From Methanobacterium sp. (lineage in GTDB: Archaea > Methanobacteriota > Methanobacteria > Methanobacteriales > Methanobacteriaceae), in contig PMGM01000107.1 in NCBI GenBank assembly GCA_003158115.1, forward strand, positions 2,749 to 9,648: 6,900 bases of DNA. Direction: 5' to 3'. Of the stretch, positions 1 through 6,326 are shown piece after piece. The notes below the pieces were generated by a model. It was not told where the DNA came from. It worked only from the letters and a program-made list of their open reading frames with translations, and did not search any database. Numbering within the stretch: the first letter of the stretch is position 1; every line of letters starts with the position of its first letter. A program made the position numbers and the translations under genes.

Positions 1-132
1 CAATTCCATTAATCCATATGCTATGAGTACAACTCCTAGTAAGTAAGCCACAATAGAAGGATCTACAATAAAGAATACACCTACAATTATTGCAACGATG
101 GCTGTTATATCTCTATATGTTTCAGGGTTCAT
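1..132 (-). CDS. Small hydrophobic protein, DUF3096-like (partial, C-terminus off the window)
   Basis: Reading the minus strand from the ATG at 132 gives 44 residues, open to the window edge, beginning MNPETYRDITAIVAIIVGVF. It shows one membrane helix (about residues 9-20), a short turn with Asp-Pro (FIVDPSIV), then a second helix (YLLGVVLIAYGLM). From memory this two-helix layout with a central D/W-P turn and a Gly-rich second helix resembles the short archaeal DUF3096 proteins, whose function is unknown; the match was not searched. A TAG codon lies in frame two codons before the ATG, which fixes the start. No Shine-Dalgarno site is visible, but a TATA-like stretch lies about 28 bases upstream, so a leaderless message is possible. 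It is on the same strand as the gene at 271-1251 but is separated from it by a terminator. Confidence 0.6.
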   Translation of the reverse strand, partial: MNPETYRDITAIVAIIVGVFFIVDPSIVAYLLGVVLIAYGLMEL

Positions 133-155
133 ATTCTATTATATGCAAAAGGAAA

Positions 156-165
156 CATATAATTC
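156..165 (-). promoter_or_regulatory. Possible TATA box for the DUF3096-like gene
   Basis: On the minus strand this reads gaattatatg, centred roughly 28 bases before the ATG at 132. That is the spacing expected if transcription starts at or next to the start codon, and no ribosome binding site is seen. In DNA this rich in A and T such a match is weak evidence. Confidence 0.25.
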
Positions 166-228
166 TAATGTAATAACCTGATAAACTGTTTAAAATCTTT
201 TAAATTCAATGAAATTAATATAATAGAT

Positions 229-276
229 TTCTTATTTAAAAAAAATAATAAAATAAAGGGTTTTAATCCTTTATTT
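229..276 (-). terminator. Hairpin plus T-run terminator of the triple-repeat membrane protein gene
   Basis: Two perfectly complementary 9-base arms, aaataaagg (251-259) and cctttattt (268-276), enclose an 8-base loop. The upstream arm, in transcript order, overlaps the TAA stop codon at 271-273. Continuing on the minus strand, the transcript would run into an uninterrupted run of eight T at about 237-244. Archaeal termination depends mainly on the T-run; the hairpin may protect the message end. Confidence 0.65.
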
Positions 277-1251
277 AAGTCCTAACTGAACTCCGCCAAT
301 TCTAGGTGCTAAGAAGTTGTAGATTATGGTTATAATTGCAACCATAATGAATGTACCTACGAAATATCTGATTATATCAAATATTAAGGTTTCAACTCCT
401 GCTGCTGCATGTCCTGCTGCTGCCATACCTATTAATCCGATTATTCCAACTATGATTCCGAATATAAGTGCAACTGCTGCAAGAGCTAATGATGCTGCTA
501 CAACTGGTATGTTTGTTATTTCATGTGCTGTTCCTGCTGGTGCTAATATTAATCTTAAACCACCAACTCTAGGTATTATAGCATTATAGAATATTGCGGC
601 TAATGCATTTCCTATAAATCCTACTATAAAGACAGCAATTGGTAGTCCAATTATTAACATCAATGCTAAAACTACTCCACCTGTTCCTACTGTCGAACCA
701 TTTGGAAGATTTGCAGCGGTTAGGTTAGTTGCATTGATTGTCAGGTTACCTGTTGCATTACTCATACTTAGAATAGATGTTGCATTGTTGATTACATGGA
801 CAAATAGTTGGGATGCAAGGGGAATAGCTGTGCTTATGATAGTTGTTAATGGTAATATAATAGCAGTTAATAATAATCCTACTATTAATGCCCAAATTGC
901 TCCTACTGCTGATAATATCAGTGCAAATGACATAACTGGTATTGATGTTACTTGATCTCCTTCTAGACCTAATTTTACACCGCCGAGTCTTGGTGCAAGC
1001 GTGTTGTATATGAGTGCTGTTATGAATGCGAGTGCTGTGTATACTATAAATGTTCCAATAGGGTAGAGGATTATCATTGATATGCCCAGACTTGCGAATA
1101 TGAGTGCTGCTCCAGGTAAAAGTGCTGATAATGCACCAAATGTAATCAATAGTAGAATTGCGTATATAAGACCTATTATAGCTCCTATACTGGATGTCAT
1201 TAATGTGAAAGGCACAAGTTCTATAGTTTTTATCTCTTTAACGTCGACCAT
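271..1251 (-). CDS. Multi-span membrane protein of three tandem DUF3566-like repeats
   Basis: This is an intact 326-residue, very hydrophobic protein of unknown function. The same unit occurs three times, starting near residues 7 (IKTIELVPF), 101 (VTSIPVMSF) and 245 (ITNIPVVAA). Each ends in a near-identical box: IYNTLAPRLGGVKLGLE (81-97), FYNAIIPRVGGLRLILA (221-237) and IYNFLAPRIGGVQLGLK (310-326). Each unit holds two hydrophobic stretches joined by a loop. From memory, this start and the closing YN-x5-GG box resemble the DUF3566 membrane domain known mainly from Actinobacteria; this was not searched. If each unit crosses twice, the Arg/Lys boxes lie inside and the joining loops outside. The loop of unit 2 (about 150-190) is longest and carries six N-x-S/T sequons. 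The ATG at 1251 is fixed by a perfect Shine-Dalgarno site. Nothing in the sequence assigns a substrate or partner. Confidence 0.9.
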   Translation of the reverse strand: MVDVKEIKTIELVPFTLMTSSIGAIIGLIYAILLLITFGALSALLPGAALIFASLGISMIILYPIGTFIVYTALAFITALIYNTLAPRLGGVKLGLEGDQVTSIPVMSFALILSAVGAIWALIVGLLLTAIILPLTTIISTAIPLASQLFVHVINNATSILSMSNATGNLTINATNLTAANLPNGSTVGTGGVVLALMLIIGLPIAVFIVGFIGNALAAIFYNAIIPRVGGLRLILAPAGTAHEITNIPVVAASLALAAVALIFGIIVGIIGLIGMAAAGHAAAGVETLIFDIIRYFVGTFIMVAIITIIYNFLAPRIGGVQLGLK

Positions 1252-1255
1252 TTTT

Positions 1256-1264
1256 TCACCTCCT
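1256..1264 (-). promoter_or_regulatory. Full-length Shine-Dalgarno site for the triple-repeat gene
   Basis: The minus strand reads aggaggtga, then four to five A residues before the ATG at 1251. This is a nine-base perfect complement of the usual 16S rRNA 3' end, far stronger than the sites of the other genes here, and suggests efficient translation. Confidence 0.9.
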
Positions 1265-1280
1265 TTTATTTCGTTAATCT

Positions 1281-1312
1281 ATAATATATTACTCCTTAAT
1301 AATAAAATTATT
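1281..1312 (-). promoter_or_regulatory. Candidate TATA region for the triple-repeat gene
   Basis: Two A+T boxes lie upstream on the minus strand: aataattttattatt at 1298-1312 and aatatattat at 1281-1290. The first is better placed, since a start about 25 bases downstream would leave a short leader that keeps the Shine-Dalgarno site. The second would put the transcription start inside or next to that site. The sequence alone does not decide between them. Confidence 0.3.
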
Positions 1313-1572
1313 GTTTTAGGTACGATAATCATACAATAACTGTTCAATGAAATCTATAGCATGACTAAAAATTATTTGGAACTAAATAATTAAGATTCTA
1401 ATATGCAGACCACTTAATTTGACTTTAAATTTGTTATAATCATAATTTCTTAAATTAAAAATGAAAAATTTCCCATTGAATATTAATACCTTATAAATCA
1501 ACTAAATTGGATATAAAATAGATTTAAAAAATAATAGATAAAAATTAAGTCATATTAATGAGATATATTTAG
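1313..1572. other. Spacer without a recognisable gene
   Basis: This A+T-rich stretch lies between the divergent gene at 271-1251 and the glycosyltransferase remnant. I see no open frame of useful length on either strand. It contains one perfect 8-bp inverted repeat, aattattt (1370-1377) and aaataatt (1384-1391), with a 6-base loop. Codons at about 1560-1571 (E-I-Y-L, in another frame) could be a further scrap of the glycosyltransferase. Confidence 0.5.
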
Positions 1573-1713
1573 AATGATGTGAACAATTTAACCAGATATA
1601 TGTATGAAATATTAACTAATGAGGGATTGAAAGAAGATTTAAGGAATAAAAACATTGAAAGAGCCCTTTTTCAGCTGGAAAAAACAGCAACATGGAACAC
1701 CTATGGGAATTGA
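1573..1713 (+). pseudogene. C-terminal remnant of a GT4-family glycosyltransferase
   Basis: From 1573, directly after a TAG in the same frame, the plus strand encodes 46 residues before TGA at 1711: NDVNNLTRYMYEILTNEGLK, then EDLRNKNIERALFQLEKTAT and a short tail. The pattern N-D-V-x2-L, x-I-L-T-x-E-G-L, L-x2-K-x-x-E-R-A, then K-T-A is what the C-terminal end of GT4 (glycogen-phosphorylase-fold) glycosyltransferases looks like. In those proteins an F-S-W precedes W/K-K-T-A. Here F-S-W is encoded one frame over at 1670-1678 and the reading returns at K-T-A (1681-1689), so compensating or successive frameshifts have occurred. The E-x7-E catalytic region, the Rossmann core and any start codon are missing. 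It ends 20 bases before the prenyltransferase ATG, so the two genes may once have been transcribed together. The family call rests on pattern memory. Confidence 0.62.
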
Positions 1714-1733
1714 TATAATCTGAGAATAATAAT

Positions 1734-2627
1734 ATGGCAGTGAACAACAACACGTTACATGAAAAACCTGACATCTCATTTAAAGAGAAATCTAAAGCCA
1801 TTTATAATTTAATAAGACCTGAATTACCCCTTGCCGGAGGTATATGTGTCATTGCAGGTCAAATTATAGTATTGCATACATTACCCACATTTTTTTTTGG
1901 AATTATGGGATTTCTCACAGGATTTTTTATATCCGGTGCTGCTATGATTAGTAACGACTATTTTGATATAGAAATTGATAAGATTAATAATCCACAAAGA
2001 CCACTTCCTACAGGCATGATCTCAATAAATGAACTAACGATTCTTGCATGTCTTTTTACTATTACGGGTTTTTTAACAGCCAGTCTTTTAGGTTTAGTCA
2101 CCCTAATTTTTGCAATAATAGTATGGATAATTGCTATTAGTTATAATTGGAAATTTAAAGAAAATGGTTTAATAGGGAATATGATGGTTGCTATTTCAGT
2201 TGCTTCCTTTTTTATATTTGGCGGAGCCTCAGTTGGTGGATTAACAGATGGTTTAATATGGATTTTTGGTATTTTAGCCTTTACATTTGATCTAGGTGAA
2301 GAAATAGCCGCTGATGCAATGGATATGGTGGGTGATAAAAAACGATCAACAAAAACCATTGCATTGTTATATGGAAAACAAGATGCTATCCTGATATCCA
2401 TTTCATTATTCACATTATTTGTTGGTTTAAGTCTTATACCAATAGTAATAGGGTGGTTAAGCAAATTATACTTAATAATTTTTATACCAATGAATATAAG
2501 TATCATCTATCTTTCAATAAAACTATATAAAAGTCAAACCATCCAAGATGGACATAATATAATTCGTCAACTCTACCTCATACTTACAATTTTTATCATA
2601 TCATTTGTAATAATCAGTATTCTTTAA
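1734..2627 (+). CDS. UbiA-superfamily prenyltransferase (possible digeranylgeranylglyceryl phosphate synthase or paralogue)
   Basis: This intact 297-residue membrane protein has about nine hydrophobic helices after a polar N-terminus of roughly 25 residues. Asp-rich motif I is N74-D75-Y-F-D78-I-E-I-D82, followed by the family's N-x-P-x-R-P-L-P-T-G (86-94). Motif II is D194-A-M-D197-M-V-G-D201 with K202-K-R after it. A Y137-N-W-K loop lies between helices. UbiA enzymes use these Asp residues to hold Mg2+ and the diphosphate of an isoprenoid donor and move the chain to an acceptor within the membrane. The archaeal enzyme that adds the second geranylgeranyl group to geranylgeranylglyceryl phosphate has the same D-x2-D-x3-D second motif, so this is a candidate. 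Methanogens can carry other UbiA paralogues, however, and acceptor specificity cannot be read here. The Shine-Dalgarno signal is weak (ctgag, 1720-1724). No in-frame lesion is seen. Confidence 0.85.
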   Translation: MAVNNNTLHEKPDISFKEKSKAIYNLIRPELPLAGGICVIAGQIIVLHTLPTFFFGIMGFLTGFFISGAAMISNDYFDIEIDKINNPQRPLPTGMISINELTILACLFTITGFLTASLLGLVTLIFAIIVWIIAISYNWKFKENGLIGNMMVAISVASFFIFGGASVGGLTDGLIWIFGILAFTFDLGEEIAADAMDMVGDKKRSTKTIALLYGKQDAILISISLFTLFVGLSLIPIVIGWLSKLYLIIFIPMNISIIYLSIKLYKSQTIQDGHNIIRQLYLILTIFIISFVIISIL

Positions 2628-2628
2628 A

Positions 2629-2691
2629 AAAAATCTATATTCTAAATTAATATGTAAAATTTGTCAGTTATTAAGAGTAATATAGATTTTT
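2629..2691 (+). terminator. Long inverted repeat after the prenyltransferase, probable 3'-end element
   Basis: The arms aaaaatctatatt (2629-2641) and aatatagattttt (2679-2691) are perfectly complementary over 13 bp and enclose 37 bases. The left arm starts one base after the stop codon. With one or two bulged bases the pairing extends outward (tcttt before, aaga after). The right arm ends in five T, so the transcript would carry a stem ending in U. This position suggests transcript termination or 3'-end protection. The loop is long for a standard terminator. Confidence 0.5.
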
Positions 2692-2711
2692 AAGAATTCC
2701 ATTTTTATTCA

Positions 2712-2739
2712 TGTAAATTCTCTATTAAAAGAATTTACA
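2712..2739. repeat. Perfect 10-bp hairpin in the spacer
   Basis: tgtaaattct (2712-2721) pairs with agaatttaca (2730-2739) around the 8-base loop ctattaaa. It follows the 13-bp repeat after the prenyltransferase, so the two could form a tandem 3'-end structure. No T-run follows directly on the plus strand. Confidence 0.5.
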
Positions 2740-2813
2740 AACTATTGATATCCTGTTTATTGTAGTAAAAATTTTTTATCTAACCTAAAAAAATCTTAGG
2801 TAATAAACTATCT

Positions 2814-2881
2814 TATTCTCCTACACTAATTAAAACATTTGACAAATTGTTTATAAATATTCTATAGTTTTTAGGAGAATA
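2814..2881. repeat. 10-bp inverted repeat enclosing a TATA-like box
   Basis: tattctccta (2814-2823) and taggagaata (2872-2881) are exact reverse complements 48 bases apart. Between them is tttataaatat (2850-2860), a fair match to an archaeal TATA box. Arms flanking a promoter element can be operator half-sites, but no gene follows on either strand, so the role is unknown. Confidence 0.4.
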
Positions 2882-3144
2882 GACCAAAATAATATTGGAA
2901 ATTTGAAATTTTTTTTAGTTATTCATTGATCTAAAATATTTTTATAATTACGATTTTCATTAAATTTTTTGTTTATTAAAAAAATATTCTACTCAAATTT
3001 ATGAAACTAAGTTTTATCTAAATGTACATAACGAATCTAAAAATTTTTAAGAATAATATTCTCAAACTTAAAATTAAAATTAATAATATTACCAACATCA
3101 TTCTTAAATATAAAATTTACAAAAAAAGAAGGATACCGAAATAA

Positions 3145-3160
3145 AAAAAAGATTTATATA
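3145..3160 (+). promoter_or_regulatory. Orphan promoter-like box (A-rich BRE plus TATA)
   Basis: A purine-rich run, aaaaaag, is followed by a tttatata core (3153-3160), the form of a good archaeal BRE/TATA element. Transcription would start near 3182-3186. No reading frame of useful length follows, so it is either a chance match in A+T-rich DNA, a relic, or the promoter of a small RNA. Confidence 0.3.
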
Positions 3161-3502
3161 ATAAACTTGAAAATTAATTTTTTTAGGATAAAATAAATTC
3201 TCTATATTTAAGATAAAATTTTAAATAAAATAGTCCATTTGCTATGAATATTGGAATAATCTCTAAAGATATCTAAATGGAGTGTTACATCTATACCAAG
3301 TGTACAAAATAGGGGTAGTTTGAAGATTTTAAAAAATTGATTAAACAAACAACAAAATATTTTATTTACTACAAAATTAATTTTAATTAAATATTATTTT
3401 CACATTATAATATAATGATAATACTTGTCAAGTTCGTAATATATTTTTTATATTTTGATTATTATTATGAAAATACCATATAAATAATAATTTTAAATTA
3501 AG

Positions 3503-3510
3503 TTTATATA
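3503..3510 (+). promoter_or_regulatory. TATA box of the zinc-ribbon pseudogene
   Basis: The core tttatata, preceded by taag, lies 22-30 bases before the relic ATG at 3533, the spacing of a leaderless archaeal transcript. No Shine-Dalgarno site precedes that ATG. The promoter seems better preserved than the gene it serves. Confidence 0.45.
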
Positions 3511-3532
3511 TTAATCCATCTAATCTAATTTT

Positions 3533-4239
3533 ATGTATTATCTTGTTATGATAAATTTACTAGATATTATGAACTCCAACCAGATGGATCAGCCAATGAT
3601 TTAAGTGATAAATGTGAATGTAGTGAAAACTTAAAATATAGAAATAATTTGAATGGTTTTAATAACTCATAAAAAATATGTTATAATTGTGGAACTTTAA
3701 TTGAGGAATGAGGAAACATATCCAGATTGTGGTTTTAAATTAAAAGAACCTCCTCTAACTAAAGAAAAATTCCAAAGTAAATATCCAAAAGAGGATAAAA
3801 AATATAATTTGAATTGGTTATACAATGAGTATTGCATTTGTAGTTCCACAATTTATAGGTAACTTTGCTAAACAATATTTATTTGAAGGATGAAGTTAGT
3901 TAGGACCACTGATTGGTGGATTTATCGCAGGGTACTTAGTTGGCAAGAGTAACATAATAAAATTTTAAATGGCTGAATTCCAACAGGTATAGCAGGGATT
4001 ATAGGTGCTTTGTTAATTATGTTGTTATTTGGTAGAGGATAACCTGACTTGAGTGGTTTATCATAGGGAATACTCATAGTAGAATCATTTAGTACAATCC
4101 TAGTTTAATCCTATTTTTCATTGTTGGCTCAATTGACGGACTCTTTTGTGCTACTGTAATAAAGATCATCATAGATAATCTTACTACATTTTTTTATAAA
4201 TCAAATGAATTCGTTAATGATCCTCATAGAAACAATTAA
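3533..4239 (+). pseudogene. Broken zinc-ribbon plus membrane-domain protein (DUF5518-like C-terminus)
   Basis: Protein-like fragments follow one another in the same order but in shifting frames. ATG 3533 gives MYYLV, then a frame change to CYDKFTRYYELQPDGSANDL and DKCEC (3544-3621), which looks like a worn copy of a C-x2-C...C-x-C ribbon with a YYELQP core. TAA at 3670 interrupts it. KICYNCGTLIEE (3673-3708) then PDCGFKLKE (3722-3748, next frame) form a second C-x2-C ribbon. Another shift gives VPQFIGNFAKQYLFEG (from 3840), with TGA 3891 and TAG 3897, then LGPLIGGFIAGYLVGK. After TAA 3966 the frame changes again to IPTGIAGIIGALLIMLLFG (3977-4033). TAA 4040 and TAG 4064 follow, and a last fragment, FIVGSIDGLFCATVIKIIID, ends at TAA 4237. 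The Gly-rich membrane part resembles the DUF5518-type domain often joined to zinc ribbons in methanogens (from memory). With about ten lesions the gene is dead. Its function was unknown. Confidence 0.8.
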
Positions 4240-4268
4240 ATTTATAACCCGAAACTAAATTTTTATTA

Positions 4269-6326
4269 TTAAATTCTGTTTTTGTATTTTATTTCTTTGA
4301 ATCGGATAATGAATTCTGTTCCATGATTTCTGTTGATAGTGATTTCTCCATCAATTTGTTCTGTTAAGTTGGTAACTAAAAGAAGACCTAAGGTTTCTAA
4401 TTTGTTAAGGTCTATATTAGCTGGCATTCCTATACCATTATCGCTGATTCTAAGCTCATATTTATTGTCTATAAATTTAAGTGAGACTAATATTTCTCCA
4501 TTCATTCCTTTTGGAAATGCATATTTTATACTGTTAGATACAAGTTCACTTATTATAAGGCCACATGGAACTGCAGTATCCATATTCAAACTCAAATTTT
4601 CGACTTCGAATATGGGTTTTATATATGTTTTCTCTGTATTATAAGAATAGAATAGGTTAGATACTAAACTTTGGATATAATCAGCAAAATTGATATGAGA
4701 TAAATCTTTAGACTGGTAAAGTTTTTCATGGATCATAGCCATTGATCTGACACGATTTTGACTCTCTTTTAAGATATCCACAGCTTCTTCATCATTGATA
4801 TATTTTGTCTGCAGATTAAGGAGACTTGAAATAATTTGCATATTATTTTTTACTCTATGATGTATCTCTTGAAGTAAAATGTTTTTTTCGTTTAATGATG
4901 TTTTAATTAGATTTTCAGCATTTTTACGTTTAGTTATATCTATAAGTGACGCTAATTGTTTTTCTGTACCTGGAATATTTACAACTGTTACAAGTAAATC
5001 CTTTATATTTCCTTTTTTATCCCGACCTTTTGTTTCATATTCCCGGGGACGTTTATCTGGATAATTTTTAATATCATAATATTCTTTAATTCTATCTAAC
5101 TCTTCTCCAACTGTAAAATCAGTCCATTTTTTTCTACCTTCTATTTCCTCCTTTGAATATCCAGTTAATCTTTCAACTTCTGAATTAACCCTTGAAATTG
5201 TCATATCTTGATCAATTATAATAATAGAGGTTCCTGTATTTTCAAAAATAGCTTTATAATATATCTCATTTTCATGAGCACTGTTTTCTGCGATTTTACG
5301 GTATTCAATCTCCTTCTCAGCTAAGGCCAATAGATTTTTATTCTCGTTTAATGTGATAAACTGACGGATAATCACTAAAGATACAATGAATCCAACAACA
5401 ATTTCAATTATCTCATAATGTGGCACATATTGATTATTATTAGCCCATACAAGTAGTATAAATGCAATTAATACCCAAATAAAAGGTAAATAAGAAACGA
5501 AATTATATTTGTCGAACCAATTTATTACTTTAGAATATCTTTTTAGATCTAATTTTTCATCTGTCGCTTGTAAAAATGCAGCTAATCCAACAAAAACAAA
5601 ACTTATTATCCATCCAGTATCCAACAAACCACCTGATAGATAGGTTCCTTGTAATGTTTGAAATGCATATAAACTATCGGTAACTATCATGAATAAAATA
5701 CCAATACTCAAGAATAATATAGGCACAAAATAATCATCAAACTTACTATAAATCCCTCTTAAAAGTACAAAAAATAATAATAAATCCCCAATTATGTAAC
5801 TTATAGATATAATATTATCAAATGAGTTTTGTTGGCTTGAGAGAGTTGGAATAATTAGAAAAATCCAAAATATGAGTCCGACGGTAATAACTATTATTCC
5901 CATATCTAAAAATATTTTAAGTTTTTCTGTTAGATTAAAGGAAAATCTAGGCAAGTAATAAATACCAATAGCAAAAAGTGGATAAAAAATTAAGTAAAAA
6001 AGATCAGCAATTGAGGGAAACGGTCTTTGATGAATTCCAAGTTCTAATATAGCCCATATTATGTCTCCAACCATATAAAAAGAAAATGCTAAGGCTATAA
6101 ACATCCAAGCAATCTGCACTCGTTTACCATAATTGACAGATCGAATAGTTGCATAAAATAAGGTTAAAACAACCAAAAAATCGATTAAGATTGGGAAAAG
6201 ATCTCCAAAAAACATCCTCAAAGTAGAATCATTTCTTAGGAACATTGTAATGAATATAGAACAGATCAAAAGTATTAAAGCTATAATAAAAATATTTTTG
6301 ACAGATATCCAAGGTTTATTAACCAT
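4269..6326 (-). CDS. Membrane-bound sensor histidine kinase: multi-span sensor, PAS, HisKA_2, HATPase_c
   Basis: This intact 685-residue protein has about ten membrane helices in residues 12-323, a charged, probably coiled linker (325-350), and a PAS domain (about 353-468, ending in the usual L-I-D-I-T-x-R-K). The HisKA_2 box is E487-I-H-H-R-V-K-N-N-M-Q, and H490 is the likely phosphorylated residue by alignment with H-R-x-K-N families. The ATPase domain has an N-box E594-L-V-S-N598-S-I-K-Y, G1 D629-N-G-I-G-M-P, G2 T645-L-G-L-L-L-V, and a late G-T (669-670). All catalytic features are present. It should autophosphorylate on a signal sensed by the membrane part or the PAS pocket and pass phosphate to a response regulator. 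No receiver domain or regulator gene is in the window, so the partner is unlinked or outside. The signal is unknown. It is convergent with the pseudogene, with 29 bases between stops. The start is supported by aggaaag at 6335-6341. Confidence 0.93.
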   Translation of the reverse strand: MVNKPWISVKNIFIIALILLICSIFITMFLRNDSTLRMFFGDLFPILIDFLVVLTLFYATIRSVNYGKRVQIAWMFIALAFSFYMVGDIIWAILELGIHQRPFPSIADLFYLIFYPLFAIGIYYLPRFSFNLTEKLKIFLDMGIIVITVGLIFWIFLIIPTLSSQQNSFDNIISISYIIGDLLLFFVLLRGIYSKFDDYFVPILFLSIGILFMIVTDSLYAFQTLQGTYLSGGLLDTGWIISFVFVGLAAFLQATDEKLDLKRYSKVINWFDKYNFVSYLPFIWVLIAFILLVWANNNQYVPHYEIIEIVVGFIVSLVIIRQFITLNENKNLLALAEKEIEYRKIAENSAHENEIYYKAIFENTGTSIIIIDQDMTISRVNSEVERLTGYSKEEIEGRKKWTDFTVGEELDRIKEYYDIKNYPDKRPREYETKGRDKKGNIKDLLVTVVNIPGTEKQLASLIDITKRKNAENLIKTSLNEKNILLQEIHHRVKNNMQIISSLLNLQTKYINDEEAVDILKESQNRVRSMAMIHEKLYQSKDLSHINFADYIQSLVSNLFYSYNTEKTYIKPIFEVENLSLNMDTAVPCGLIISELVSNSIKYAFPKGMNGEILVSLKFIDNKYELRISDNGIGMPANIDLNKLETLGLLLVTNLTEQIDGEITINRNHGTEFIIRFKEIKYKNRI

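Larger units (their letters stand above)
2692..3532. other. Long A+T-rich spacer without a recognisable gene
   Basis: Stops occur densely in all frames and I recognise no protein fragment. What can be seen is a 10-bp hairpin at 2712-2739; a 6-bp one at 2783-2801 (acctaa/ttaggt); a 10-bp inverted repeat with arms at 2814-2823 and 2872-2881 around a TATA-like box; a strong TATA-like box near 3153; and a slightly GC-richer island at about 3275-3325. With the pseudogene beyond it, this is most simply decayed sequence, but an untranslated RNA cannot be excluded. Confidence 0.6.

Noticed and set aside
326..1339. Open frames on the plus strand at 326-589, 734-955 and 1082-1339
   Set aside because: They lie opposite the triple-repeat gene, whose repeats, start site and terminator are clear. 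They are antisense shadows with no recognisable domain or ribosome site.
1616..1801. Minus-strand open frame of 61 codons
   Set aside because: It overlaps the glycosyltransferase relic and the start of the prenyltransferase, has no ribosome binding site, and its peptide resembles nothing.
2141..2506. Minus-strand open frame of 121 codons
   Set aside because: It is entirely inside the prenyltransferase on the opposite strand and is a reverse reading of its helices and motif II.
3230..3330. tRNA-like or C/D-box RNA gene
   Set aside because: I could not form a cloverleaf or find paired C and D boxes at proper spacing, and there is no CCA end or T-loop motif.
2628..3532. Possible CRISPR array or replication origin in the A+T-rich desert
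   Set aside because: There are no regularly spaced direct repeats, no repeated origin-recognition boxes and no Cas or Orc1/Cdc6 gene nearby. A+T richness alone is not evidence.
1573..4239. Insertion sequence as the cause of the broken genes
   Set aside because: No transposase fragment, target-site duplication or element-sized terminal inverted repeats are visible. The lesions look like gradual point and indel decay.
4333..5064. Plus-strand frames at 4333-4644 and 4879-5064
   Set aside because: They are antisense to the conserved ATPase, HisKA_2 and PAS domains of the histidine kinase.
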